A DNA stretch of 64,000 bases from JBDTNL01 sp039933785 (GCA_039933785.1 JBDTNL010000001.1:1-64000); one strand, 5' to 3'. Shown: positions 33,099 to 42,228, counted from the first letter of the stretch. Numbers and translations: made by a program. The notes: generated from the sequence alone by a model not told the origin.

Positions 33099-35723
33099 AT
33101 GAGTGCTTCGGACTCCGCCCTCGGCGAGGGCGGTTCCCCCATAGCGCCGCCGTCGGCGGGCGCCGTCCGCTGGGTGCGGGTGGTGCGATTGCTGCCCGCT
33201 CTGCTGGGCTCGGCCCTGCTGGTGTTGGCGCTGGCCGTCCTGCAACGCGAGGTCCGCGGACATGATCTCGCCGACGTTAGGCTCTACCTCACGGATCTTC
33301 CGCTGTCGCGAACGCTGCTGGCGCTGCTCTGCGCGGCGGCGAGCTATTGCCTACTCACCGGCTACGACCTGCTGGCCTTGCGCTACATCGGCCGCGTGCT
33401 GCCCTATCGCAAGGTGTCCTTCGCCTCGTTCGTCGCCTCAGCGTTCAGCAACATGGTGGGGCACTCGATGCTGAGCGGCGGCTCGGTGCGCTACCGCTTC
33501 TACACCGGCTGGGGTCTTTCGACCGGCGAAGTCGCGCGGCTCATCGTGTTCTGCGACTTCGCGCTCTGGCTGGGGTACTTCGCGCTCGGCTCGATCGTGC
33601 TGCTGGCCCACGGCATCGCCCTGCCTGCCGCGCTGCATGCACCGCTCCAGACCGCAAGACCGCTGGGCGCTCTGTTCGCGGTGGTCGTCGCGGGCTACTT
33701 CGTGCTCGTTTCGGTGCGACGACGACCGCTGCGTGTGCGCGGCCAGGAGATCTCGCTGCCCGACCGACGCACGGCGCTGCTGGCGGCGACGCTCTCGGCG
33801 CTCGATTGGTCGCTGGTCGCGCTGCTCCTCTTCGTTCTCCTGCCGCCGCTCCCCGGCCTCGGATACGCCGGCTTCCTCGGTGTTTTCCTGCTCGCCCAGA
33901 CGATCGGACAGTTGAGTCAGGTACCCGGGGGTCTGGGCGTCTTCGAGACCGTCCTGCTGCTCTTGCTGCAGGGCATGGTTGCCCCCACCGCACTGCTTGG
34001 CGCGCTGCTCGCCTATCGCGCGATCTACTACCTGTTGCCTTTCACGATCGCCGCCCTGCTGCTCGGTGGCCGCGAGTTGATCAGGGCCCGGGCCGGTGTC
34101 CGCCGTTGGGTCGCGGCAGTGCGCCGGGGCCTGACCGCGCTCGCACCGCAGGCGTTGGCGGCGTCGACGTTCCTGGCCGGCGCGCTGCTCCTGTTCTCCG
34201 GCGCGACGCCCGCCGCTCCCGGCCGCATGCACTGGCTGCGCGACATCCTGCCGATCCCGGTGATCGTGTTCTCGCACTTTCTCGGGAGCCTCGTCGGGCT
34301 CTGCCTGTTGCTCCTCGCGCGCGGGCTTCAGCGGCGACTGGACGGCGCGTACCTGCTCACGGTGGGCATGCTCCTTGCGGGCATCCTCTTCTCCCTGCTC
34401 AAGGGCTTCGACTACGAGGAGGCGACGGTCCTCTTCGTGCTCCTGGTGTTCCTGGTGCCCTCGCGGCACCACTTCTTCCGCGCCACGTCGCTGGTCGGCG
34501 AACGCTTCACCTGGGGGTGGCTCGCGGCGGTGGTCATCGTGCTACTGAGCGCGCTCTACCTGGTCTTGTTTTCATTCAATCATCAGGAGTACGCCGCTTC
34601 GGCCTGGTGGAGCGTGCTGTTCACCAACTACGCTCCGCGGGCGCTGCGTGCCACGGTGACGGCGGTCGGGCTCGGGCTGCTGGTCGCCCTCGGTTGGTTG
34701 CTGCGTCCGGCGACGCTGGCGATCGACGAGACCGGCGACATTGACCTCGAGCGAGTGCTCCCGGCGGTGCGAGACTCGCCGACGACCCTCGCGACCTTGG
34801 CACTCCTCGGCGACAAGGAGATCCTCTGGGCCGAGAGCGGCAAGTCGTTTCTGATGTACGCCGTCGCAGGACGAAGCTGGGTGGCTCTCGGAGATCCGAT
34901 CGGCGCCCCAGAGGATCGCGCCGAGTTGGTCTTGCGCTTCCGAGAGCTTAGCGACCGGCACAGCGGCTGGTGCGTCTTCTACCAGGTCTCGCGCGACAAC
35001 CTACCGCTCTATCTGGACATCAACCTGACGCTCCAGAAGCTCGGCGAGGAAGCTCAAGTGTCGCTGCCGGAGTTCTCGCTGGACGGCGCCAAGCGCAAGA
35101 AATTTCGTAACCTCCTGCATCGACTGGAGCGCGAGGGTTGCGCCTTCGAGGTCGTCCCGAGCGGCGGTTTCGCGGCGCTCGAGCCCGAGCTGCGCCGCGT
35201 GTCGGAGGCTTGGCTGGGTGAGAAGACGACGCGTGAGAAGGGCTTCTCGCTCGGATATTTCGAGCCCGAATACCTGCGCCACTTCGACACCGCCGTCGTG
35301 CGCCGGGCCGGCGAAGTCGTCGCGTTCGGCAACATCCAGCGCGGTGCCGGACTCGAAGAGCTATCGGTCGACCTGATGCGCTTTCTTCCCGACGGGCCCG
35401 AGCAGTGCATGGAGTTCATGCTCCTGCACCTGATGCTCCAGGGGCGCGCCGAGGGGTATAGGTGGTTCAATCTCGGCATGGCCCCGCTTTCCGGGCTGGG
35501 ATTGAACGCCTACTCGCCGCTTTGGACTCGTTTCGGTTCGTTGGTATTCCTGCATGGTGAGAAGGTGTACAACTTCCAGGGTGTGCGCGCCTACAAGGAA
35601 AAATTCGATCCGGTGTGGGAGCCGAAGTACTTGGCGGCTCCGGGTGGCGTGGTGTTGCCGCGGGTGCTGGCCAACGTCTCGGTCTTGATCGCGGGTGGGC
35701 TTCGGGGAGTGATCGCTCGATGA
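33099..35723 (+). CDS. mprF: Aminoacyl-phosphatidylglycerol synthase/flippase MprF
   Basis: Transfers an amino acid (classically Lys or Ala) from aminoacyl-tRNA to phosphatidylglycerol and flips the product, reducing envelope negative charge and sensitivity to cationic peptides. 874 residues: an N-terminal flippase region with many membrane segments (SAFSNMVGHSMLSGGSVRYRFY, QTIGQLSQVPGGLGVFETV), further helices to about residue 560, then the soluble DUF2156 synthase domain (GRSWVALGDPIGAPEDRAEL, FYQVSRDNLPLY, FSLDGAKRKKFRNLLHRLER, WFNLGMAPLSGL, GEKVYNFQGVRAYKEKFDPVWEPKY). ATG 33099 is used; the open frame upstream crosses the tandem repeat. Its stop overlaps the next ATG. Confidence 0.93.
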   Translation: MSASDSALGEGGSPIAPPSAGAVRWVRVVRLLPALLGSALLVLALAVLQREVRGHDLADVRLYLTDLPLSRTLLALLCAAASYCLLTGYDLLALRYIGRVLPYRKVSFASFVASAFSNMVGHSMLSGGSVRYRFYTGWGLSTGEVARLIVFCDFALWLGYFALGSIVLLAHGIALPAALHAPLQTARPLGALFAVVVAGYFVLVSVRRRPLRVRGQEISLPDRRTALLAATLSALDWSLVALLLFVLLPPLPGLGYAGFLGVFLLAQTIGQLSQVPGGLGVFETVLLLLLQGMVAPTALLGALLAYRAIYYLLPFTIAALLLGGRELIRARAGVRRWVAAVRRGLTALAPQALAASTFLAGALLLFSGATPAAPGRMHWLRDILPIPVIVFSHFLGSLVGLCLLLLARGLQRRLDGAYLLTVGMLLAGILFSLLKGFDYEEATVLFVLLVFLVPSRHHFFRATSLVGERFTWGWLAAVVIVLLSALYLVLFSFNHQEYAASAWWSVLFTNYAPRALRATVTAVGLGLLVALGWLLRPATLAIDETGDIDLERVLPAVRDSPTTLATLALLGDKEILWAESGKSFLMYAVAGRSWVALGDPIGAPEDRAELVLRFRELSDRHSGWCVFYQVSRDNLPLYLDINLTLQKLGEEAQVSLPEFSLDGAKRKKFRNLLHRLEREGCAFEVVPSGGFAALEPELRRVSEAWLGEKTTREKGFSLGYFEPEYLRHFDTAVVRRAGEVVAFGNIQRGAGLEELSVDLMRFLPDGPEQCMEFMLLHLMLQGRAEGYRWFNLGMAPLSGLGLNAYSPLWTRFGSLVFLHGEKVYNFQGVRAYKEKFDPVWEPKYLAAPGGVVLPRVLANVSVLIAGGLRGVIAR

Positions 35724-37132
35724 CAGAACGAAGCGGACGAAGCATGCGGATGGCATGCATGACCGGATTGATCCTGACGGCCTCGGCGAATGCCGCGCCT
35801 GCTGTCGCACCCGCCAAGGCCGCTGGCGAGCTCAAGATGCCTCCGTTCGGGTCGGTGACGATCGTGCGCCCGGCCGGCAAGGTCGCGGAGAACCCGAGGC
35901 ACGTCGTGTTGTGGATCGCCGATGGTGCCACGACCGAGGATCTGCCCGCGTTCGCCGAGGCGAGCGGATCGATCGTGGCGCGCGTCGACCTCGGCGAATA
36001 CGTTCGACACCTGACGGGAAGCAAGAGCAAGTGCGCATATCCGGCCGCGCACTTCGAGGCTCTCAGTCAGGGACTGCAAAAAGAGCTCGGCCTGGCGCGC
36101 TATGTCTATCCGGAGTTACTGGGTACGGGGGCCGGCGCAACGCTCGCTTACGCGGTGCTGGCGGAGTCGCCGCCGGCGACCTTCCGCGGTGCGATCAGTG
36201 TGGGTTATTCGCCGCGGCTCGACTTGCCGTTCGCGCTCTGCCGCCAGAACCATCTCGACTACACGGTCGAGGACGGACCGGGAAAGGGCACACTCAAAGC
36301 TGCCGCGACGCTGCCCGGAGCCTGGGTGGTGCTCCCCCGCCACGCCGAGGAAGGTGCTGCTGCGGCGCCGTTCGCGAAGGGCGTTGCCACGGCCGCGATC
36401 CTGGATGCGCAGCCGGCATCGCAGGCATCTCTCCTGCGCGCCTTGGCGCGGCTGGACGAGCTGGCGGAGCCCGCCCAGTCTGCCCCCGGAGACGCGCAGG
36501 TGGCCGATTTGCCGCTCATCGAATTGCCTAGCTCGGCGATTGGTCGCGACGAGCTCGCGGTGATCTATTCCGGCGACGGCGGTTGGGCGGGGCTCGATCG
36601 CGACGTTGGCGGAGCCCTTCTGCAGGCAGGCATTCCGGTAATCGGGGTGAGCTCGTTGCAGTACTTCTGGACCCGGCGCACGCCCGATGGCGCGGCGGCC
36701 GATCTGGTGCGTGTCTTGCGCCACTACTTGTCCGCCTGGAAGCGTCAGCGAATCGTGCTCATCGGCTACTCGGCGGGTGCGGACGTGCTGCCGTTTCTCG
36801 CCGCCCGCCTGCCGGCGGATCTGCGCTCGCGTGTGGCCGCGGTGGTAATGCTCGGCCCGTCGGACAGCGCCAGTTTCGAATTCCACGTCGCCGAATGGTT
36901 AGGCCACGACGATGATTCTTCGCTGCCGACGGCGCCCGAGGTGGCGAAAATCGGCGGACCGCGAGGCCTGAAGGTGCTCTGTTTCTACGGCGCGGACGAG
37001 AGCGATTCGCTCTGTCCGGCGCTGCCTAAGGGACTGGTCACGCTCTACCCCGAGGCGGGATCGCATCACTTCGGCGGCCACTACGACGTGCTGGCGGAGA
37101 CCATCCTGCGCGAGATCGAACCCCGGCCCTGA
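35720..37132 (+). CDS. AcvB-like two-domain VirJ-family protein
   Basis: 470 residues. A short signal-like N terminus (MACMTGLILTASANAAP) precedes two tandem VirJ-type domains. The first (about 35-240) has lost the nucleophile elbow: GTGAGATLAY stands where the single-domain paralogue upstream has GYSSGATLVY. The second (about 270-470) keeps AVIYSGDGGWAGLD, GYSAGADVLPFL with Ser351 as candidate nucleophile, and a C-terminal HHFGGHYD for the His. ATG overlaps the mprF stop (ATGA). In Agrobacterium the lpiA(mprF)-acvB operon encodes lysyl-PG synthesis and its periplasmic hydrolysis, so the same pairing is inferred here. It converges on the SGNH gene, two bases away. Confidence 0.82.
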   Translation: MTERSGRSMRMACMTGLILTASANAAPAVAPAKAAGELKMPPFGSVTIVRPAGKVAENPRHVVLWIADGATTEDLPAFAEASGSIVARVDLGEYVRHLTGSKSKCAYPAAHFEALSQGLQKELGLARYVYPELLGTGAGATLAYAVLAESPPATFRGAISVGYSPRLDLPFALCRQNHLDYTVEDGPGKGTLKAAATLPGAWVVLPRHAEEGAAAAPFAKGVATAAILDAQPASQASLLRALARLDELAEPAQSAPGDAQVADLPLIELPSSAIGRDELAVIYSGDGGWAGLDRDVGGALLQAGIPVIGVSSLQYFWTRRTPDGAAADLVRVLRHYLSAWKRQRIVLIGYSAGADVLPFLAARLPADLRSRVAAVVMLGPSDSASFEFHVAEWLGHDDDSSLPTAPEVAKIGGPRGLKVLCFYGADESDSLCPALPKGLVTLYPEAGSHHFGGHYDVLAETILREIEPRP

Positions 37133-37134
37133 GC

Positions 37135-38418
37135 TCAGTGCAGAGGGTTTCTCTCGAGGGACGCGACCACGAAGCTGCCTACCGCCTCACCGAGAAGGCG
37201 GTTGCCCTCCTCGTTCAGGTGGCAGCAACTATCGATGTACAGCGGCTCTGGACGCGATTGGAACAACCTGGTCAGGTCATGGAAATCGATAGCTTCCGAA
37301 GCGAGACGACGCCCGCCTTCCGCGAGTAGCGAGTAGCCCTCTCGAACTGCCTCGCCGAACGCGCCCTCGTCCGCGAGCGCGAGGGCGCGCTCGGAGCGAC
37401 TCATCGGTTTCGATCCGGGCACGTATTGATTGGGTTGAAGGACATGAACATAGCGGATTCCGTTGGCCAGGCACGTTCTCGATAGTTGCCGCGAGGACGA
37501 CTCCCAGAGTGTTGCGAGCTCGGCTGCCAGGGCACGGCGGGACTCGAAATGAGTGATCGGGCCGGTGGCGCTGTAGGGCAGCGTCTTGAAGTCGACCTCT
37601 TGCGCAATGCTCTCCGCGGTCACCGCCTTGCCTTCGAGCCAGCGATCGCCAGCCAACCAGACTAGATTCCCCAGCCCGGTGTGACCGCCGAGCCCGGGAG
37701 CCATTCGTGCCGCCCAAGTCCTGCGCCAGGCGCGCCAGACGATGGCCTCGGCGAGGGGTTCGCGCACCGACGGTGAGCTCAGCGGGCCTCCCGAAAGTGC
37801 GGACCAGCCCCGTGGGTAGGTCGGGAATGACCCGTTGCCCTTGGCGTCCATGCGGTAGAGCGCGACCTCGTTGAAGCCGTCGAGGTTGACCACTTCGTCA
37901 AATTCAGCGCCCAGCGTGAGGAGATACTCGATGGTCATGGTCTGCTGCGGCTGGCGGAAACCGCCGAGGGCGAGCCGAACAAGCTCGATCCTCCGACCTC
38001 GCAGGGACGGCGCCGCCGCCAGAGCGGCGCGCAGCGTGGGCTCACCGGTCCGCGACAGCCAGAAAGCCACCGATCCGCCGGTGATCCCGAGCACGAAGCT
38101 GTCCGGCGATCGATGACGAAGTGGCGAGGCACTATCGATGAACCCGAGCTCGTTGACACCCAGGCCATGCATGCCTCGGTTCTGCGAGGGGTCCATTACG
38201 AAGCCAACGAAGGGATGCTCGGCCAGGCCGGCGGTCATCGCGGTCGCAAACGTCGGCACTAGCTGAGGGAGTATGCCCTGCCGGATCGCTTCGCGTCGGG
38301 TCGATGCCTCGGCGACAGGCAGCAGCCGATGCAGCGCCACTCGTGCGCCGCCCTCCGCCACGACCACTCCAAGAGCCGCGGTCAGGAGGAATAGACCGAT
38401 GCGTCGCGCCCGATCCAC
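37135..38418 (-). CDS. Membrane-anchored SGNH-hydrolase-like protein
   Basis: 427 residues, GTG start. An N-terminal hydrophobic anchor (IGLFLLTAALGVVVAEGGARVAL) precedes an SGNH-like fold: FVLGITGGSVAFWL for block I (Ser in GGSV), VVNLDGFNEVALY for the Asn block, and a C-terminal DSCCHLNEEGNRLLGEAV with the Asp-x-x-x-His pair. No acyltransferase domain is fused. Related proteins act on acyl groups or polysaccharides at the envelope, but no substrate can be assigned. It follows the GlsB-like gene by three bases on the minus strand, so it may be the last gene of the ccmA-ccmB operon. Confidence 0.7.
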   Translation of the reverse strand: MDRARRIGLFLLTAALGVVVAEGGARVALHRLLPVAEASTRREAIRQGILPQLVPTFATAMTAGLAEHPFVGFVMDPSQNRGMHGLGVNELGFIDSASPLRHRSPDSFVLGITGGSVAFWLSRTGEPTLRAALAAAPSLRGRRIELVRLALGGFRQPQQTMTIEYLLTLGAEFDEVVNLDGFNEVALYRMDAKGNGSFPTYPRGWSALSGGPLSSPSVREPLAEAIVWRAWRRTWAARMAPGLGGHTGLGNLVWLAGDRWLEGKAVTAESIAQEVDFKTLPYSATGPITHFESRRALAAELATLWESSSRQLSRTCLANGIRYVHVLQPNQYVPGSKPMSRSERALALADEGAFGEAVREGYSLLAEGGRRLASEAIDFHDLTRLFQSRPEPLYIDSCCHLNEEGNRLLGEAVGSFVVASLERNPLH

Positions 38419-38421
38419 GGT

Positions 38422-38676
38422 TCAGCTCCGGAGTAGGCGAATCACGAGCAGGAGAAGGATCGAGCCGAGCATCGCGATCACCAGGCTTCGGGGATCGAAC
38501 CCGGAGAGTCCGCCGAACCCGAGTTGAGTAGCCAGGAATCCACCCAGCAGCGCGCCGGCGATTCCCGTCACCAGGGTCACCAGCAGGCCGCCCCCGGCGC
38601 CCTTGAGCACCAGCCGCGCCAGCACGCCGGCGATCAGTCCCATCAGGATCCACGAGAGCAGTCCCATCAATGCCAT
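38422..38676 (-). CDS. GlsB/YeaQ/YmgE family membrane protein
   Basis: 84 residues, nearly all hydrophobic, with three membrane segments. The family pattern is clear: LSWILMGLIAGVLARLVLKG, then a glycine-rich GGLLVTLVTGIAGALLGGFL helix and a C-terminal helix (VIAMLGSILLLLVIRLLRS). These small proteins are linked to stress responses; the molecular role is unknown. AGGTCA-type sequence precedes the ATG. It sits between ccmB (27 bases upstream) and the SGNH-like gene. Confidence 0.85.
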   Translation of the reverse strand: MALMGLLSWILMGLIAGVLARLVLKGAGGGLLVTLVTGIAGALLGGFLATQLGFGGLSGFDPRSLVIAMLGSILLLLVIRLLRS

Positions 38677-38703
38677 GACCCTTGACCTCCGCGCACGTTG
38701 TGT

Positions 38704-39390
38704 TCAGGGGTTCCAGACCGCGGGGAAGAGCATCATCCCAGCTACGGTCACACTCGCATCGTAGAGCAAGAGCTGGCGCAGCACTCCTTCGGCAGGGACG
38801 CCCCCGACGGCGGCGCGGGTGAGCTCGATCGCGAGCAGCAGCAGGGGCACCAGGACCGGAACCGCGAGGACTGCGAAAAGCGTTCCCTTGCCCCGGGCTT
38901 GCGAAACGATGGCAGCCACCAGGGTGCTGCCGGCGGCGAGGCCGTAGCCACCCGCGACGAGCACCGCCAGTAGGCGAACGGGCTCTTCCACCGGCAGCTG
39001 CACCATGGCGATGAAGATCGGCACCACCAAGATCTCGATCGCGGCCAGCAGGGTGATCTCGAACAGGAGCTTGCCGCAGAAGAGAGGGCCGGGCCGGCCG
39101 GCGAGACGCAGAGCGGTTGCCGTGTGCACTTCCTCTTCGTGCGCGAAGGCGCGCGGCAGGCCGGCTGAAGCGGCGAAGAGCAAGACTACCCAGAGCAACG
39201 CCGGCAGCACCGCCAAGCGTTCGCTGCTCGAGACCCCCAGCGGGCCAAGGCCGAGGCCGACCACGAACAGGGTCGAGACCGCGAACAACGCGACCGCATT
39301 GAGCGCCGCGCGGGTGCGCAGCTCGCACCGCCAATCCTTGGCGAAGACCGCCACTGCCTCGGAGACGAACTGCGTGGCGGGCGAACGCAT
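38704..39390 (-). CDS. ccmB: Heme exporter subunit CcmB
   Basis: 228-residue membrane protein with six hydrophobic segments, matching the CcmB permease of the cytochrome c maturation ABC transporter. The N-terminal FAKDWRCELRTRAALNAVALFAV and the central FAHEEEVHTATALRLAGRPGPLFCGKLLFE are typical of CcmB. It would work with CcmA to release holo-CcmE or carry heme-related cargo. Its ATG shares one base with the ccmA stop. The usual next gene, ccmC, is not present; a GlsB-type gene follows instead. Confidence 0.85.
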   Translation of the reverse strand: MRSPATQFVSEAVAVFAKDWRCELRTRAALNAVALFAVSTLFVVGLGLGPLGVSSSERLAVLPALLWVVLLFAASAGLPRAFAHEEEVHTATALRLAGRPGPLFCGKLLFEITLLAAIEILVVPIFIAMVQLPVEEPVRLLAVLVAGGYGLAAGSTLVAAIVSQARGKGTLFAVLAVPVLVPLLLLAIELTRAAVGGVPAEGVLRQLLLYDASVTVAGMMLFPAVWNP

Positions 39391-40019
39391 CAGCGAGAGA
39401 GGCCGAGCTCGACGATCGAGCCTGACGCGAAAGGCAGCGTGAGCGGGGTGGGGCTCGCCAGCACGGCAAGGCCTTGCGCCAGATGTTCGCCGAGCAAACC
39501 AAGGATGCGCGTGCTCGCCGCGTCGTCCAGATTCTGGAACGGTTCGTCGAGTAACAGCAGGCGAGGACGGTGAAGGAGGGCCCAGGCGAAGCGCACTCGC
39601 TGTCGCATGCCGGACGAAAGCGCGCCGAAGTTGCGGCTCCCGGGCACTTCGAGTGCGGCCAGCACCTCGTGCCCGCGAGCGGTCTCGATCCCGCGCAGGC
39701 GAGCGAAGAAGTCGAGGTTCTCCCGAGCCGTGAGCTCTTCGTAGAGCGCAAGGTCGGGCGCGACGTAGCCCACCCGTCGCCGGCGCTCTTCAGGGGTTAG
39801 CGGGTTGCCTTCGTCTTCGCGATACTCGATCGTGCCAGCCTGCGGGCGCAGCAGGCCCGCGAGGCAGCGCAGAAGAGTGCTCTTGCCGCAGCCGTTGGGT
39901 CCGACTACGAGCAGGAGCTGACCGGGGCCGACGGTTGCGCTCACCTGCTGAAGCGCGCGGACGCCGCCGAAGTCGCGGCGAACGTCAGTGAACACCAGCT
40001 CGGCCGGGCGCGCGCTCAT
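39390..40019 (-). CDS. ccmA: ABC transporter ATP-binding subunit, CcmA type
   Basis: 209 residues. Walker A VVGPNGCGKSTLLR (about 35-48), Q-loop region YVAPDLALYEELTARENLDF, ABC signature LSSGMRQRVRFAWALL, Walker B RLLLLDEPFQNLDD. The short length and the neighbour ccmB identify it as CcmA, the ATPase of the cytochrome c maturation exporter. It diverges from the HEAT/cyclophilin lipoprotein gene, with only 43 bases between the two starts, so both promoters would overlap or lie within coding sequence. Confidence 0.88.
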   Translation of the reverse strand: MSARPAELVFTDVRRDFGGVRALQQVSATVGPGQLLLVVGPNGCGKSTLLRCLAGLLRPQAGTIEYREDEGNPLTPEERRRRVGYVAPDLALYEELTARENLDFFARLRGIETARGHEVLAALEVPGSRNFGALSSGMRQRVRFAWALLHRPRLLLLDEPFQNLDDAASTRILGLLGEHLAQGLAVLASPTPLTLPFASGSIVELGLSR

Positions 40020-40062
40020 TTTGGAGCGGATTGTATCGGCTTCACTGGCATAGCATGCGCGG

Positions 40063-42123
40063 ATGCGTCATCCCCTCGGCCCGGCGCTCTGCGCTCTGAC
40101 CATCGCGCTCGCTTCGACCTGCGCTCCGATTTGGCTGCTGGGCTGCGCCAGCGGGAGGTCCACGGTCGTTGCGAAGTCGACCGAGGACGCAGCCGCGTTC
40201 GCGCCCGCCTCCTACCGCGAGGAGCGAGCCCTGCTGCTCCTGATGGAGGACCGGCGAACGCTCGATGCCGCCGTGGTCGAGCATTTCGCGAGCGGCGCCG
40301 CTCCGCTGCGCGAGATGCTGGCGGTCGCTCTCGGCCGGATAGGCGATGCGGCGACGCGGCCGACCTTGGAAGTTTTGCTGGTCGATGCAGATGCGGCCGT
40401 GCGACGGGCCGCAGCCTTCGGGCTCGGCGAGATGGGCGACAGGGCGAGCACCAAGGCTCTCCTGCGAGCAGTTGCCGACTCGGACCCGGAGACCGGAGGG
40501 CTCGCGGTCGAAGCGTTGAGCAAGATCGGCGCAAGCGCAACCGAAGTGAACGACGCGCTGGCGGCGATCGCACCGCTGCCGACGCCTGAGCGCTGGGGGC
40601 GGCTGTTGCCCTATCTGTTCCGCTTCAAAGGTACCGACGTGGTGGTGCTGGCGGTCGAGGGTCTGAAGACCTTGGACCCGACGATGCACGCGCAAGCCGC
40701 GTATGCGCTGGCCCGCGAGCCGCAAGAGGGCGGCGCGCCGTGGTTGCGTCTGTTGCTCGCCGACAGCGATCCGTCGGTGCGCGACTGGGCCGCTCGCGGG
40801 TTGGGCGCCGTGGGCGAGGCCGGCGACCTCGCTCGCCTGCGGCCTCTGCTCGACGACGCCAATGCCGGCGTCGTCATCCAGACTTTGCGCTCGGCGAAGC
40901 GGCTGATCGGCGCCGGCAAGATCGCGGCCCCGCGCGAGTGGACGCCGCGCCTCCGGGCGCTGTTCGACGATCCTCGCCCCGGCGTGGCGGTAACTGCGCT
41001 CGAGGCCGCCGGAGCCTGGCTTTTGGACGAGACCTTGGGCGGCGTGCTGGCGGAACGCGCCGGCTCCGAAACGGTGTCGCAACGCCACCGGGAGGTCGCT
41101 CTGCTAGCCCTCGCCGACGGCAAGGACCCCCGCGCCGGGGGTCTCGCCGACCGTGTTGCGCGGGCCGCGAGTCCGGTGCTGCGCGCGCGCGCCGCGGAGG
41201 CCGCCGGCAAGCTTGGTCTGGACGATGTGTTGACCCGTTTGTTGGCCGACCAGGAGGCGGGCGTGCGGGCGGCGGCTCTCGATGCCCGGCTGCAGCGCAA
41301 GGATGAAGCGGCATGGAATGCCGCGCGAGCGGCGCTGGTCGACCCGGACCCGATCGTTCGGTCAACTGCGATCGAGGGTCTCGGCGCGCAGCTGCCTTTG
41401 GCCGAGATCACTCGGGGCCTTGCCGCTTCCGCCGGGGACCGTCTCGACGACGCCCAGCTTTCGTTGATGCGAGCTCTCGGCGCTCGAGCCAAGGCGGAGA
41501 AGGTCGAGCCCGCCGAACGGGCCGGATGTCTGGCGACTCTCCAGCAGGCGGCTTCGACGCACGACGATTTCCTCGTCCGGCGCCAAGCCGCGGACATCCT
41601 GCACGATTTGGGAGAGGCGCGGCCGGCGATTGGCGCGGCTTCGGACCGGCAGCTGGACTGGTATCGGGCGGCCCTGGCCCGCATCGACGGCAGCCGCGAG
41701 GTCGATCTCGCAACACCGCGGGGCACGGTCCGCATTCGCCTCGCTTGCCAGGAGGCGCCGCTCACCTGCCTGAATTTCCTCCAGCTCGCTGGGCAGGGAT
41801 ACTTCGACGGCCTCACGTTCCATCGCGTGGTTCCGGATTTCGTGGCTCAGGCCGGCGACCCGCGCGGGGACGGGTCTGGCGGCCCGGGTTTCACCATCCG
41901 CGACGAGCTCAACCGCCTGCGGTACCGGCGCGGCGCCGTGGGCATGGCCCTCTCGGGCCCGGACACGGGCGGCAGTCAGTTCTTCCTCACTCTGACTGCG
42001 CAGCCGCACTTGGACGGGGGCTACACGATCTTCGGCGACGTGGTGTCGGGCATGGATGTGGCCGACCGTCTGGAGCAAGGCGACAAGATCCTCCACGCGA
42101 CGATCGTGGGCGGCCTGCGATAG
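40063..42123 (+). CDS. HEAT-repeat lipoprotein with C-terminal cyclophilin-type isomerase domain
   Basis: 686 residues. The N-terminal hydrophobic stretch ends in LLGC (Cys28), a lipobox. From about 55 to 530 the chain is a run of HEAT repeats (e.g. MLAVALGRIGDAATRPTLEVLL, RRAAAFGLGEMGDRASTKALL). Residues about 545-686 form a cyclophilin: LATPRGTVRIRL, LTFHRVVPDFVAQAGDPRG, GMALSGPDTGGSQFFLTL, PHLDGGYTIFGDVV. The catalytic Arg of FHR, the Phe and Gln of DFVAQ and the QFF motif are all present, so isomerase activity is likely. Export makes this a periplasmic foldase with a long protein-binding solenoid. Fusions of this order are uncommon but known in Acidobacteriota and Bacteroidota. Confidence 0.88.
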   Translation: MRHPLGPALCALTIALASTCAPIWLLGCASGRSTVVAKSTEDAAAFAPASYREERALLLLMEDRRTLDAAVVEHFASGAAPLREMLAVALGRIGDAATRPTLEVLLVDADAAVRRAAAFGLGEMGDRASTKALLRAVADSDPETGGLAVEALSKIGASATEVNDALAAIAPLPTPERWGRLLPYLFRFKGTDVVVLAVEGLKTLDPTMHAQAAYALAREPQEGGAPWLRLLLADSDPSVRDWAARGLGAVGEAGDLARLRPLLDDANAGVVIQTLRSAKRLIGAGKIAAPREWTPRLRALFDDPRPGVAVTALEAAGAWLLDETLGGVLAERAGSETVSQRHREVALLALADGKDPRAGGLADRVARAASPVLRARAAEAAGKLGLDDVLTRLLADQEAGVRAAALDARLQRKDEAAWNAARAALVDPDPIVRSTAIEGLGAQLPLAEITRGLAASAGDRLDDAQLSLMRALGARAKAEKVEPAERAGCLATLQQAASTHDDFLVRRQAADILHDLGEARPAIGAASDRQLDWYRAALARIDGSREVDLATPRGTVRIRLACQEAPLTCLNFLQLAGQGYFDGLTFHRVVPDFVAQAGDPRGDGSGGPGFTIRDELNRLRYRRGAVGMALSGPDTGGSQFFLTLTAQPHLDGGYTIFGDVVSGMDVADRLEQGDKILHATIVGGLR

Positions 42124-42195
42124 GATCTCGCCGTTGTCGATTCGCCGCCTGAATCCGGTCCTCCGGACGGTCCATCGCCTCACTCCGCGCCGCGC

Positions 42196-42221
42196 TGCAA
42201 CCTTTACCCACCCTCCCCGTA
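42196..42221 (+). promoter_or_regulatory. Probable ECF-type promoter for the sigma factor gene
   Basis: TGCAAC (42196-42201), 16 bases, then CGTA (42218-42221). This resembles the ECF sigma promoter pattern TGAAAC-N16-CGTA. CGTA ends seven bases before the ATG, so transcription would begin at or close to the start codon, and no ribosome site is visible ahead of it. Leaderless, autoregulated expression is inferred. Confidence 0.5.
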
Positions 42222-42228
42222 AGAATCG

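Noticed and set aside
40611..41816. A 401-codon minus-strand frame opposite the HEAT/cyclophilin gene
   Set aside because: Low-complexity Ser/Arg/Ala translation; the plus strand has clear HEAT and cyclophilin motifs.
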